The position numbers and the translations under genes are program-made. The notes below the pieces were generated by a model, which worked only from the letters and a program-made list of their open reading frames with translations, did no database searches and was not told where the DNA came from. From Acidovorax sp. Root219 (GTDB lineage: Bacteria > Pseudomonadota > Gammaproteobacteria > Burkholderiales > Burkholderiaceae_C): 64,000 bases of DNA. Shown here one piece after another: positions 18,905-27,320 of this stretch; the stretch's first letter is position 1, and each line of letters opens with the position of its first letter. The stretch is taken from positions 20,277 to 84,276 of the forward strand of contig NZ_LMIJ01000024.1 in assembly GCF_001428665.1 (NCBI RefSeq). Reading direction: 5' to 3'.

Positions 18905-20080
18905 ATGCAACGCCGTACCTTCATCCGCCTGGCCGGCGGTGGCACTATCGCCGCCGCCATCGCCCCCCTGGCTGCCTGCAGCTCGGGTCCGCACTATCCG
19001 GCCCAGGCCGTGGAGGCTTGGCAAGGCCCGGTGGGCGAAACCGACCTGCGCCGCCGCGCCGTGGCCTATGCCATCACCGCGCCCAACCCGCACAACCTGC
19101 AGCCCTGGGTGGTGGACCTGCGCGAAGAGGGCGTGATCACCCTGCGCACCGACCGCGAGCGCGTGCTGCCCGAGACCGACCCGCTGGGCCGCCAGATCCT
19201 GATCGGCCACGGCGCCTTCCTGGAGCTGCTGGTGCTGGCACTGGCCCAGCAGGGCATGGCCAGCGAAGTCACGCTGTGGCCCCAGGGGCCGCTGCCGGCG
19301 CAACTGCGTGACTGGGATGATCGCCCCGTGGCCCGCGTGGTACTGCGGCCCGGCAGCGAGCCCGAGGTTTTGTTCACCCAGGTGCTGCGCCGCCGCACGC
19401 CCAAGGTGGATTTCGACCTGGCCCGGCCCGTGGCACCCGATCTGCTCAAGGCCTTGCTGGCCAGTGCGTCCCGGTCGGGCAGCCCGCAGGCGGGTGGAAC
19501 GGTGGAGCCCGCCCGCCTGGACGCCTTGCGCGCGCTGTGCTGGCAGTCGGCCCAGGTGGAGCTGCGCACGCCGCGCACCATGATGGAAAGCATCCGCCTC
19601 ACCCGTGTCGGCCCCTCCGAGATCCTGGAGCACCGCGACGGCATCTCGCTGAACACACCGTTCATACGCGCCGCAGCGGCGCTCGGCTTCTTCGACCGCT
19701 CCGCCCCGCCCGAGGAGGGCAGTGCAGGCTACAAGGGCGCGATGGACCGCTTCGAGGGCCACAGCCGCACGGCGATGGGCTTCGTGTGGCTGACGGGGGG
19801 CAACACCCGCGCCGACCAGATCGCGGCCGGCCGCGCCTACGTGCGCCTGCAGCTCAAGGCCACCGAGCTGGGCGTGGGCATGCACCCCATGAGCCAGGCC
19901 CTGCAGGAGTTTGCCGAGATGGCGCCGCACTACGAGCGTGCGCACCAGCTGGTGTTGGGGCGGGGCGCGCCCAAGGGCGCCGGCGAGCCTACGGTGCAGA
20001 TGCTGTGCCGGCTGGGCTATCCGCAGGGCGAGGTACCTGCCACGCCACGCCGGCCGCTGGCGCGCCTGCTGCAGACTTGA
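18905..20080 (+). CDS. Tat-exported nitroreductase-like (Acg-type) protein
   Basis: The 391-residue protein starts at the ATG at 18905, preceded at normal spacing by AAGGAG. An upstream ATG at 18881 overlaps the epimerase stop and would put 8 residues before the signal. The N-terminus has twin arginines (Q-R-R-T-F-I-R-L), a hydrophobic stretch and a lipobox-like L-A-A-C. The remainder resembles Acg/nitroreductase proteins: A-P-N-P-H-N-L-Q-P-W near residue 60 corresponds to the flavin-binding S/P-x-x-N region, and the C-terminal part contains M-H-P-M-S-Q-A-L-Q-E. Such proteins may bind FMN without reducing nitro groups. Confidence 0.75.
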   Translation: MQRRTFIRLAGGGTIAAAIAPLAACSSGPHYPAQAVEAWQGPVGETDLRRRAVAYAITAPNPHNLQPWVVDLREEGVITLRTDRERVLPETDPLGRQILIGHGAFLELLVLALAQQGMASEVTLWPQGPLPAQLRDWDDRPVARVVLRPGSEPEVLFTQVLRRRTPKVDFDLARPVAPDLLKALLASASRSGSPQAGGTVEPARLDALRALCWQSAQVELRTPRTMMESIRLTRVGPSEILEHRDGISLNTPFIRAAAALGFFDRSAPPEEGSAGYKGAMDRFEGHSRTAMGFVWLTGGNTRADQIAAGRAYVRLQLKATELGVGMHPMSQALQEFAEMAPHYERAHQLVLGRGAPKGAGEPTVQMLCRLGYPQGEVPATPRRPLARLLQT

Positions 20081-20093
20081 ACCGTGCCGGGGC

Positions 20094-21878
20094 TCAGGCC
20101 TGCGGGGCCACGTAGGCGATCAACCGGCCCATGCGGCGTATCCATTCCGAGGTCACGATGAACTGCGGTTTCTCGCGCTTCACGTAGGGCTCGATCTCGG
20201 GCGGGGTGTCGGCCGGGTAGGGAGAGGTGTCGTACACGTCGCCCACATGCCTGCTGCGGTAGGCCGTGCCGGTGTAGGGCGTGGTGGGGCCATCGCCGCG
20301 GTAGGTGTTGACGATCTCGGGCACTGCCGAGGTCCAGTAGTTCTTCGTCCCCAGCTCGGCCAGCAGCGTCTGCGCCTCGCTGTCGGGCACCACCGGGGTG
20401 GGCATGGCGGCGCCGGTGAACAGGTCCGGGAAGTCCACCTCGCGGATCGAGAAGTAGCGCGGCAAGGCGCGCGTGGCGCCCGTGGACTTGAGCGGCGAGC
20501 GCGCCACCATGTCGGCAATCGCCGTGTCGCCCATGCGGCTGAGCGACTGGTAGGTCGACTCGAGCCCGGCGATGTCGATGGGGCGGCCGGCCGAGTAGTG
20601 GCTGATGGTGTTGGTGTAGTCCTTGTCCGCGTAGTAGGCGCCGTTGTGGATGTTGGAGCCGTAGCGGTGCATGTACAGGCCGTCATTGGTGCCCAGCTCC
20701 ACGAAGGTGGGATGGGTGCGCCCGCCGCCGAGCAGCGGATTGACCGTGGCCGCATCCGCCGGCAGCGGGCAGGACTTGAGCCAGGCAATCGCCTCCGGGA
20801 TGCGGGCCAGGTACTTCTTGTCGCCGGTGAGCTGGAAGTAGTTGAACAGCTGGCGGATGTTGGTCTGCGTGGTGTGCGTGGCCAGCGAGCGTGGCTCGTA
20901 GCTGCGCGCGCCAGCGGGCGCACCGGCCGGCCGCCCGCCTGTGGGGCGCGAGAGGTGCTGCAGGCTCCAGCCGGCCTGGGGGCCGGGCTGCTGCATGAGG
21001 CGCATGCACTCCATGGCGCGCTGGATGTTGCCGATCAGGCGCGTCTCGCCCAGCGCCGTCACGCACAGCGTGAGGAACTTGATGTTCTCGCCCATCACGT
21101 CGTCGTTGAAGGTCACGTGCAGCGTGTAGTCGCCATCGGCCATGCCGACGCGAGCGCCCGGCGGCACCTGCTGCGGGTTGGGCAGCGGCATGCTGCTGAT
21201 GGCCCCCGGGAAATGCGGAAAGCGCTGTGGCCAGCCGCCATCGGCAATGCCGTATTCGGGGCCGAACTGCGACTGCACCACGAAGTCGATGGCGCGCTGC
21301 AGCGGGCCGGAGAAGCGCGCGTCGCGCTTTTCCACGAACATGCGCAGCAGCAATTGTGACGCCACGGCCGTGCCGGCATCGTCGAAGGTGGCGTTGCCGT
21401 AGTAGTGCTGGAACTCCTCGAGCCGCCAGCCGTTCTTGCCGATGGTGTCGTACCAGCGCTTGAGCGAATCCTCGCCCGCGAAGTCGTGGATGTAGTTCCA
21501 CCCGCCCGAGCGGTGCTGCGCCGCGACGATGGCCAGCGCGGTGCGCTCGGCCGCCTGGTAGTAGCGCTCATCGCCCGTGGCGTGGTAGGCGTCCAGGTAC
21601 ACGTGGCCGACGGAGGGCGTGCCGGGCGGCTGGATCCAGCACATGGTGCGGTAGGCCTCCATCTCGCCAAAGGTCTGCTTGAGGTCGGGGGAGTACGACC
21701 ACACGTAGCCGCCCTGGTAGGACACCACCTCGTCCATGTACTGGGCTGCGCGCTTGAGGCCAGCGGCGGCTTCGGCTTGGGGGCCGGTCAGGGGTGGAGG
21801 CCCGGAGTCGCTGCCGCCGCAGGCTGACAGCAGCAGCGGGGTCAAGGTGGTGGCAATGGCAAAGTCTCTGCGCTTCAT
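20094..21878 (-). CDS. PL10-like pectate lyase, exported lipoprotein
   Basis: The 594-residue protein starts at the ATG at 21878 with GAGGAGA upstream. The N-terminus M-K-R-R-D-F resembles a Tat signal and ends with the lipobox L-S-A-C near residue 20. Features of the PL10 alpha-barrel family include the segment G-G-W-P-Q-R-F-P-H, the middle G-W-S-L-Q-H followed by the basic R-S-Y-E-P-R-S-L, and T-N-I-R-Q-L-F-N-Y. By family it cleaves polygalacturonate by beta-elimination outside the cell. The motif W-C-x-Q-Y of typical members is changed to W-S-L-Q-H, so substrate assignment is tentative. It is divergent from a TRAP binding protein. Confidence 0.7.
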   Translation of the reverse strand: MKRRDFAIATTLTPLLLSACGGSDSGPPPLTGPQAEAAAGLKRAAQYMDEVVSYQGGYVWSYSPDLKQTFGEMEAYRTMCWIQPPGTPSVGHVYLDAYHATGDERYYQAAERTALAIVAAQHRSGGWNYIHDFAGEDSLKRWYDTIGKNGWRLEEFQHYYGNATFDDAGTAVASQLLLRMFVEKRDARFSGPLQRAIDFVVQSQFGPEYGIADGGWPQRFPHFPGAISSMPLPNPQQVPPGARVGMADGDYTLHVTFNDDVMGENIKFLTLCVTALGETRLIGNIQRAMECMRLMQQPGPQAGWSLQHLSRPTGGRPAGAPAGARSYEPRSLATHTTQTNIRQLFNYFQLTGDKKYLARIPEAIAWLKSCPLPADAATVNPLLGGGRTHPTFVELGTNDGLYMHRYGSNIHNGAYYADKDYTNTISHYSAGRPIDIAGLESTYQSLSRMGDTAIADMVARSPLKSTGATRALPRYFSIREVDFPDLFTGAAMPTPVVPDSEAQTLLAELGTKNYWTSAVPEIVNTYRGDGPTTPYTGTAYRSRHVGDVYDTSPYPADTPPEIEPYVKREKPQFIVTSEWIRRMGRLIAYVAPQA

Positions 21879-22238
21879 CGGTGTGTCTCCTCGAAGGTTG
21901 GGAACAGGGCTGGCGAGCACCTGGCGTGCTGCCGTCGCAGGCTGGCCCGTGGGGCTCTTGTCCTGCCGTTGCGGGGCATCCATGACAGATGATGTCGTAC
22001 AACTTGGGCGTGATTCTCTGCAACGCGACCCGCTGGCGTGCTGGCGTTTACCCGAACTTCTTGTGTGCAGATGTTGCAGCAAAATGACTTGGCGGCGTCC
22101 GGATGGGGCGGGCGGATGTCTTTGCGGGCACCATTGAAAGCGAATTGGTTATATGACGTCATATGAATTGACGCAAAAAAGGCTGGCATTGAGACCTTGG
22201 GTTCGAGCGGCCCTGCACTACAACAAAGGAGGAGACCT
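21879..22238. promoter_or_regulatory. Divergent promoter region between pectate lyase and TRAP binding-protein genes
   Basis: This 360-bp region has no gene. It holds a perfect 14-bp palindrome ATATGACGTCATAT (22151-22164) and a GATGTCGTACAAC element (21991-22003) containing TCGTACAA. Both resemble FadR-subfamily GntR operator halves. The AT-rich stretch 22140-22185 probably contains the promoter of the binding-protein gene. Confidence 0.5.
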
Positions 22239-23231
22239 GTGAACCGATGGACCCGATCCCGCATGGCATGGCTGGGCGCCCTGTGCATGGCCCTGCTGTG
22301 CGCCGAGGCCAGCCACGCGCAGGCACCCATGCGGCTGCGCGCCTGGAACATCCACCCCGATGGCTACCCGGTGACCGAGGCCATGAAGGGCTTTGCCGCC
22401 CAGGTGGCGCGGGCCACGCAGGGCCGCTACCAGATCGATGTGTTCTCGAACGCCACGCTGGGCGACCAGCCCAAGGCGGTGCAGATGCTCAAGAGCGGCG
22501 AGCTCGACATTGCCGAGTTCAGCTCCGCGCCGTTGTCCGACGCAGTACCCGGCATCAAGGTGCTGAACCTGCCGTTCCTGTTCACCGATTCGGCCCACAT
22601 GTTCCGCCACCTCGATGGTGCGCTGGGGCAGCGCTTTGCCGCCAACCTGCAATCCGCCGGCTTCGTGGTGCTGGGCTGGTACGACGGGGGCGGGCGCTCC
22701 TTCTACTGCGCCAACCGCGCACTGGCCAGCATCCGCGATCTGGCGGGGGCGTCGATCCGCGTGCAGCAGTCCGAGGTGTTCATGGAGATGATCCGGCTGC
22801 TCGATGCCAAACCCGTGGCCCTGCCTTTCAAGGAAGTGCTGGGGGGCTTCCAGCAGGGTGCCATCGATTGTGCGGAGAACAACATGCCCTCGTACGAGTC
22901 CACCGGGCATTTCAAGGTGGCCAAGAGCGTGTACATGACCAACCATGTGATCTCTCCCGAGGCACTGATGGTGTCCAGCACACTGTGGGCCAGGCTCTCG
23001 CCCGAGGACCGCAAGGCCTTCTCGGACGCGGGCGCCCAGTCGGCCCTGCTGATGCGCGAGATGTGGAACAAGCGCGTGGCCCAGGCGCTGGAGAGCACGG
23101 CCAAACAGGGGGCGCAGTTCGTGCGGGTCAAGGACGTCTCCCCCTTCGTGCGGCGCATGGCGCCGCTGTACAGCAAGTACATGGCCGACCCGACCACGCG
23201 TGAAGAGCTGCTGACCATCATCTCCAAGTGA
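22239..23231 (+). CDS. TRAP transporter solute-binding protein, DctP family
   Basis: The 330-residue protein starts at GTG (22239), which is 4 nt after AAGGAGGAG. A signal peptide of about 28 residues ends with S-H-A-Q. The DctP fold shows the ligand arginine segment (A-S-I-R-V-Q) and the conserved helix Q-Q-G-A-I-D-C-A-E-N-N. Related proteins bind uronates, C4-dicarboxylates or keto acids. No DctQ or DctM membrane subunits lie in the window, so it is a solitary component. Its promoter region is shared with the pectate lyase gene, which suggests but does not prove a sugar-acid ligand. Confidence 0.88.
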   Translation: MNRWTRSRMAWLGALCMALLCAEASHAQAPMRLRAWNIHPDGYPVTEAMKGFAAQVARATQGRYQIDVFSNATLGDQPKAVQMLKSGELDIAEFSSAPLSDAVPGIKVLNLPFLFTDSAHMFRHLDGALGQRFAANLQSAGFVVLGWYDGGGRSFYCANRALASIRDLAGASIRVQQSEVFMEMIRLLDAKPVALPFKEVLGGFQQGAIDCAENNMPSYESTGHFKVAKSVYMTNHVISPEALMVSSTLWARLSPEDRKAFSDAGAQSALLMREMWNKRVAQALESTAKQGAQFVRVKDVSPFVRRMAPLYSKYMADPTTREELLTIISK

Positions 23232-23264
23232 TGGGCGCTGGCGCTGCGGGGCCCGGTGGCCGGG

Positions 23265-24182
23265 TCAGTGCATGAGGCGCCGCCGGCACAGGGCCACGAA
23301 CTCCTGCACTGCACGCGACTGGGCCTGGCGCGGCTTGAAGGCCAGCAAGGCCCGGAAGAAGAGGCCGTCGGCGGCCAGGGGCACGCTGCGCAGGCCCAGG
23401 GGCGCATGCTCGGCGGCCACCAGCGGGTTGGTCACGGCCAGCCCTGCACCCGCCAGCACCAGCGCGCACTGTGTCGCGCTGTAGGGGGTCTCGATCACGA
23501 AGCGCGGGGCGATCCCTGCGGCGGCAAACAGCCTCTCCAGCCGCTGCTGGGCCGGGTCGGTGGCCGACAGACCGATCAGCGGAGCATCGCGCAGGTCCGC
23601 CAGCTCCAGGGTTGCCTTGCGCGCCAACGGGTGGGCGGCGGGCACGGCGCACACGGCAGGCAGTTCGTAGAACGTCGAGGACACCAGGCCGCTGGTGTCC
23701 GCCTCATCGCCCAGGAAGGCCAGGTCCACCGCGCCCTGGAACAGCGCCTCGCGCAGCAGCTTGGAGCTGTCGACCATCAGCAGGCAGCGGGTGCGCGGGT
23801 AGTGGCGCTGGAACCCGGCCAGCACCCCGGGCATGATGCTCGCGGCCAGGGCGTGCAGGCTGCCGATGCGCAGCACCTGGTCTTCCAGCGACTGCAGCGC
23901 CACGATCTTGCGCTGCACCGCCTCCAGCCCTTCGTACACACGCTCGACTTCTTCCATCAGCGCATGCGCCTCGGGTGTGGGCACCAGGCGGCCCTTGGGC
24001 CGGTCGAACAGCGTGAGTTGCGAGCGCAGCTCCAGCTGCTGCAGCAGCTGTGTCACGGCAGGCTGGCTCACGTGCAATGCTGCCGCCGCGCGGTTGGCCG
24101 AGCCCAGCCGCATCACCATGCGGAAGACCTCGATCTGGCGGGTGCTGGCCTCCTTGGTATCGTGCAATTGCGGGCTTTTCAT
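23265..24182 (-). CDS. LysR-family transcriptional regulator
   Basis: From the ATG at 24182 the protein has 305 residues; a start at 24215 would add 11. The HTH spans about residues 13-72 with S-A-N-R-A-A-A-A-L-H-V-S-Q-P-A-V-T-Q-L-L-Q-Q-L-E. The effector domain includes F-L-G-D-E-A-D and A-G-A-G-L-A-V-T-N-P. It is divergent from the threonine-synthase-like gene with a T-N11-A dyad directly in front of it, so it likely controls the PLP enzyme-Bug pair and itself. Confidence 0.9.
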   Translation of the reverse strand: MKSPQLHDTKEASTRQIEVFRMVMRLGSANRAAAALHVSQPAVTQLLQQLELRSQLTLFDRPKGRLVPTPEAHALMEEVERVYEGLEAVQRKIVALQSLEDQVLRIGSLHALAASIMPGVLAGFQRHYPRTRCLLMVDSSKLLREALFQGAVDLAFLGDEADTSGLVSSTFYELPAVCAVPAAHPLARKATLELADLRDAPLIGLSATDPAQQRLERLFAAAGIAPRFVIETPYSATQCALVLAGAGLAVTNPLVAAEHAPLGLRSVPLAADGLFFRALLAFKPRQAQSRAVQEFVALCRRRLMH

Positions 24183-24183
24183 A

Positions 24184-24196
24184 TAAGTTTTGCTTA
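24184..24196. promoter_or_regulatory. Candidate LysR box
   Basis: TAAGTTTTGCTTA fits T-N11-A with dyad arms TAAG/CTTA. It sits one nucleotide outside the LysR start codon and 57 bp from the divergent gene. Confidence 0.4.
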
Positions 24197-24252
24197 ATGG
24201 AAACGGCTGCGGCATGGTACCGCGCCGGCCTGTGCCTGGCTACGATGCAGGC

Positions 24253-25446
24253 ATGAATCCCGATGTCCCGTTCGGTGTGCAGTTGCACCACCCCTCTTCG
24301 ACCCAGGCGCCCGCCTTGCGCGCCAACGCGTGGCTCCAGGGCCTGCGCTGCATCCACTGCGGGGCCCGCTACCCGGTGCAGGACATGCCCGCCGGCTGCC
24401 CTGTGTGTGCGGCACAAGGCACACCCGCCAGCCTGGAGGCGGCCTACAGCGACCGGCCCCGCATGCTGGTAGCAAGTAGTTCGGGTTATAGCTGGGGCGA
24501 GTGGCTGCCCTATACCCATGGGGTATCGCTGGGCGAGGGGAACACGCCTTGCCTGGCGCTGCCCCGGCTGGCCCGGTCGCTGGGCATCCGCGAACTGACG
24601 GCCAAGCACGAGGGCATGAACCCCACGGGTTCGCACAAGGACCGCATGTCGGCGCAGGCCGTGACCCGCGCGCTGGCGGTGGGGGCCTCCAAGGTGGTGC
24701 TGGCATCGAGCGGCAATGCGGCCGTGTCCGCTGCCGCTTACTGTGCGGCGGCGGGTCTGCCGTGCGAAATCGCCACCTACCGGGACATGCCGGAGTCCTT
24801 TGCCCGAGCGCTGGACCGCCTGGGTGCCCGCCGGGTTGCGTTCGACCAGGGGCTGGACCGCTGGACCCATGTGCGCCGGCAGGTACTGGACGAGGGGGCC
24901 TTTGCGCTCACCAACTTCAGCGTGCCGGCCGTGGGCAGCCCGGCCTTCGGCGTGGAAGGCTACCGCGCGGTGGCGCTCGAATGCGTGGCCGATGGGTGCG
25001 TGCCCGACCATGTGCTCGTACCCACGGCGCGTGGCGACCTGCTCTGGGGCCTGTTCAGCGGCCTGCGCGACCTGCTGGCCGCAGGGCTGATCACGCACAT
25101 GCCGCGCCTGTGGGCCGTGGAGCCCTTTGCCCGGCTCAGCCAGGTGCTGGCCGGCGCACCGGCACAGGCCGATTTCAGCGGCAGCACTGCGCAGTTCTCC
25201 ATTGCCGGCAGCACCGTCACCCTGCAGCAGCAGATCGCCGTGCAGCGCTCGGGCGGTGGCGCTGTCGTGGTGGGCGATGCAGATGCGGCCCGTGGCGTGG
25301 CCGAGCTCGGTGCCCAGGGCCTCTGGGTGGAATTGTGTGCAGGCGCCTGCGTGGCTGCGGCGGCACAGCTGCGCCGGCAGGGCCGCATTGCGCCAGAGGA
25401 CCACGTGCTGCTGTTGCTCACCGCCAAGGGCGACCGAGACGCCTGA
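24253..25446 (+). CDS. PLP-dependent fold-type II enzyme, threonine synthase-like
   Basis: The 397-residue protein starts at the ATG at 24253. A small zinc-ribbon-like N-terminus has C-I-H-C and C-P-V-C pairs (about residues 33-58). The catalytic domain has the Schiff-base lysine in N-P-T-G-S-H-K-D-R and the phosphate-binding S-S-G-N-A-A. Typical threonine synthase acts on O-phosphohomoserine; paralogues beside Bug proteins are usually of unknown substrate. The genuine thrC is expected elsewhere. No Shine-Dalgarno is seen, and TACGAT ends 6 nt before the ATG. A Bug protein gene follows after 41 bp. Confidence 0.83.
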   Translation: MNPDVPFGVQLHHPSSTQAPALRANAWLQGLRCIHCGARYPVQDMPAGCPVCAAQGTPASLEAAYSDRPRMLVASSSGYSWGEWLPYTHGVSLGEGNTPCLALPRLARSLGIRELTAKHEGMNPTGSHKDRMSAQAVTRALAVGASKVVLASSGNAAVSAAAYCAAAGLPCEIATYRDMPESFARALDRLGARRVAFDQGLDRWTHVRRQVLDEGAFALTNFSVPAVGSPAFGVEGYRAVALECVADGCVPDHVLVPTARGDLLWGLFSGLRDLLAAGLITHMPRLWAVEPFARLSQVLAGAPAQADFSGSTAQFSIAGSTVTLQQQIAVQRSGGGAVVVGDADAARGVAELGAQGLWVELCAGACVAAAAQLRRQGRIAPEDHVLLLLTAKGDRDA

Positions 25447-25487
25447 TCGCTTTTTTCGTATCTCTTCGCCTGACCAAGGACCCTGCC

Positions 25488-26456
25488 ATGACTTTCCTGC
25501 CTCGCCGCACCCTCTTGCTGGCCTGCGCCTGCCTCTTTGGCACCAGCGCCTTTGCCGCCTACCCCGACAAACCCGTTCGCCTCATCGTGCCGTGGGCACC
25601 CGGCGGCAGCACCGACGCGATTGCCCGCGCCATCGCCCAGCGCATGGGGGAGTCGCTGGGGCAGAGCGTTATCGTGGACAACCGCTCGGGCGCATCCGGG
25701 CGAATCGGCACCGAGGCCGCTGCCAAGGCGGCGCCCGATGGCTACACCATCGCCATCGTGGAGCTGCCGCATGCCATTGCGCCGGCCGTCACGGCCAAAT
25801 TGCCTTACGACCTGCTCAAGGACTTCACGCCGATCTCGATGGTCGGCACCTCGCCGCTGCTGCTGTTCGTCAACGGCAGCAGGTACAAGGCTGGCGACAT
25901 CAAGGGATTCCTGAAGGACGGGCGCGCCAGCGCCACGCCCGTTACCCTGGCCCACAGCGGCAATGGCTCCATCAGCCACCTCTCGTCCGAACTGCTGGCC
26001 GGGGCCAGTGGCCTCAAGGTCAACGCCATTCCCTACCGGGGCTCGGCCCCGGCGCTCACCGACGTGGCGGCCGAGCAGGTGGCGGGCCACTTCGCCACGC
26101 TGGCCAGCGGTGCATCGCTGCTCTCGGCGGGCAAGATCTCGGTGCTCATGACCACCGGGCCTGCGCGCTTGGCGTCCATGCCCCAGGTGCCTACGGCCCG
26201 CGAGGCAGGCCTGGCGGGCATGCAGTTCAACCAGTGGTGGGCCCTGGTGGCGCCGGCCACCACGCCCATCGAGGTGATCGAGCGCCTGCGCAAGGAGGCC
26301 ATCGCCGCGCTGGAGCACCCTGCCACGCGCGAGCGGCTCACCACGCTGGGCATCGAGCTCAAGGGGTCCACCCGAGACGAGTTGCGCTCCTTCATGCGCG
26401 ACGAGGTGGGCCACTGGGGCGCCGTGGTCCGCAAGACCGGGCTGCAGCCGGAGTGA
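25488..26456 (+). CDS. Bug-family (TctC) tripartite tricarboxylate binding protein
   Basis: The 322-residue protein has AAGGA before its ATG at 25488, a signal peptide of about 24 residues (ending A-F-A-A), and Bug hallmarks: Y-P-D-K-P-V-R-L-I-V-P-W-A-P-G-G at residues 25-40, V-D-N-R-S-G-A and K-A-A-P-D-G-Y-T. It binds carboxylates or amides in the periplasm. No TctA/TctB permease lies in the window, so it must share a distant one or act as a sensor. It probably forms an operon with the PLP enzyme gene. Confidence 0.9.
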   Translation: MTFLPRRTLLLACACLFGTSAFAAYPDKPVRLIVPWAPGGSTDAIARAIAQRMGESLGQSVIVDNRSGASGRIGTEAAAKAAPDGYTIAIVELPHAIAPAVTAKLPYDLLKDFTPISMVGTSPLLLFVNGSRYKAGDIKGFLKDGRASATPVTLAHSGNGSISHLSSELLAGASGLKVNAIPYRGSAPALTDVAAEQVAGHFATLASGASLLSAGKISVLMTTGPARLASMPQVPTAREAGLAGMQFNQWWALVAPATTPIEVIERLRKEAIAALEHPATRERLTTLGIELKGSTRDELRSFMRDEVGHWGAVVRKTGLQPE

Positions 26457-26474
26457 ACCGCAGCTACTGCGGGA

Positions 26475-27011
26475 TTAGCCGGGCGGCGAGGGCACCAGGT
26501 ACTCACGCACAAGGCTGCGCGCCCGGTGCAACCGGCTCTTGGCCGCTTCGCGCGTGGTGGAGAGGCGCTGGGCCATCTCCTCGATGGTGAGCTCCTCGAA
26601 GTCGCGCAGCAGCAGGGCGTCGCGGTACAGGGGCGGCAGCGAATCGATGGCCAGGGCCAGGTCGTGGCGCAGCTCGTGGTCGGGTCGGTGCGACCAGGCC
26701 AGCGCATCTTCCACCTGCGCCAGCGGCTCGCCCCTGAGCCAGGCCAGCGCCGGGCGCATGCACAGCCGCTGCACGATGCGCACCACCCAGCCGCCAAAGG
26801 CTGCCACCTCGCGCAGCGCGCCCACGCGGCGGTAGACGATGATCAGCGCCTCCTGCACCACATCATCGGTTGCGGTGGTGGCCGCGCAGTGGCGCAGCGC
26901 ATAGCGGCGGATGTCGGGCCGCGCCAGTGCCAGCAGGCGCTCCATGGCCTCGGTGTCGCCCGCCCGCGCGGCGGGCAGGAGCTGCGCCAAGGTGTTCGAG
27001 GCAGTGCTCAT
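26475..27011 (-). CDS. ECF-type RNA polymerase sigma factor
   Basis: The 178-residue protein has a region 2 with A-L-R-H-C and D-D-V-V-Q-E-A-L-I-I-V-Y-R-R (about 39-62) and a region 4 with L-P-P-L-Y-R-D-A-L-L-L-R-D-F-E-E-L-T-I-E-E-M-A-Q-R-L-S (about 125-151) followed by A-K-S-R-L-H-R-A-R. Its ATG overlaps the stop of the DUF2892 gene by ATGA, so the two are translationally coupled. No anti-sigma gene with a recognisable ASD domain is adjacent. It converges on the Bug gene with an 18-bp gap. Confidence 0.9.
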   Translation of the reverse strand: MSTASNTLAQLLPAARAGDTEAMERLLALARPDIRRYALRHCAATTATDDVVQEALIIVYRRVGALREVAAFGGWVVRIVQRLCMRPALAWLRGEPLAQVEDALAWSHRPDHELRHDLALAIDSLPPLYRDALLLRDFEELTIEEMAQRLSTTREAAKSRLHRARSLVREYLVPSPPG

Positions 27012-27211
27012 TCCACCGGCTTTCTGCCCGCTATGGCGCAGGCTGGGCAGTAGCCGAACATGCCGGTCACGATGCCCATGGCGCCCGATGCCGCCAGCAC
27101 CAGGCCCAGCGGTGTGGCACCCAGCCAGAAGAGGCTGGCGGCGATGAGGGCTACCCCGGCGACGACGCGCAGCAGGCTTTCGGGACGGGTGATGTTCTTG
27201 CGGTACAGCAT
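27008..27211 (-). CDS. DUF2892 (YgaP transmembrane-like) small membrane protein
   Basis: The 67-residue protein starts at the ATG at 27211 with CAAGGAG 8 nt upstream. Two hydrophobic helices (about 13-31 and 33-50) surround a short turn. They are followed by Y-C-P-A-C, two cysteines spaced as in redox or metal-binding sites. The same fold follows the rhodanese domain in YgaP. It overlaps the sigma gene by 4 bp. As the only partner of that sigma factor it is a candidate membrane sensor, but this is inference. Confidence 0.82.
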   Translation of the reverse strand: MLYRKNITRPESLLRVVAGVALIAASLFWLGATPLGLVLAASGAMGIVTGMFGYCPACAIAGRKPVE

Positions 27212-27298
27212 GGCAAAGCTCCTTGGGGGTTGAAAGAGAAAGCGCCGGCACGGGGCGCCTTCCCTGACAAGAGCGGGCCTTGGGGCCAAAGGATTCAT

Positions 27299-27320
27299 GC
27301 TGCGAGAAAAAAATTGTCAA
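27299..27320 (-). promoter_or_regulatory. Candidate promoter of the DUF2892-sigma operon
   Basis: A consensus -35 TTGACA (27320-27315 on the minus strand) includes the thiL stop codon. After a 16-nt spacer the hexamer is ATGAAT, which is weak. Confidence 0.35.

Noticed and set aside
22190..22215. tRNA-like TTCGA stretch
   Set aside because: No acceptor stem, D arm or anticodon arm can be drawn around it.
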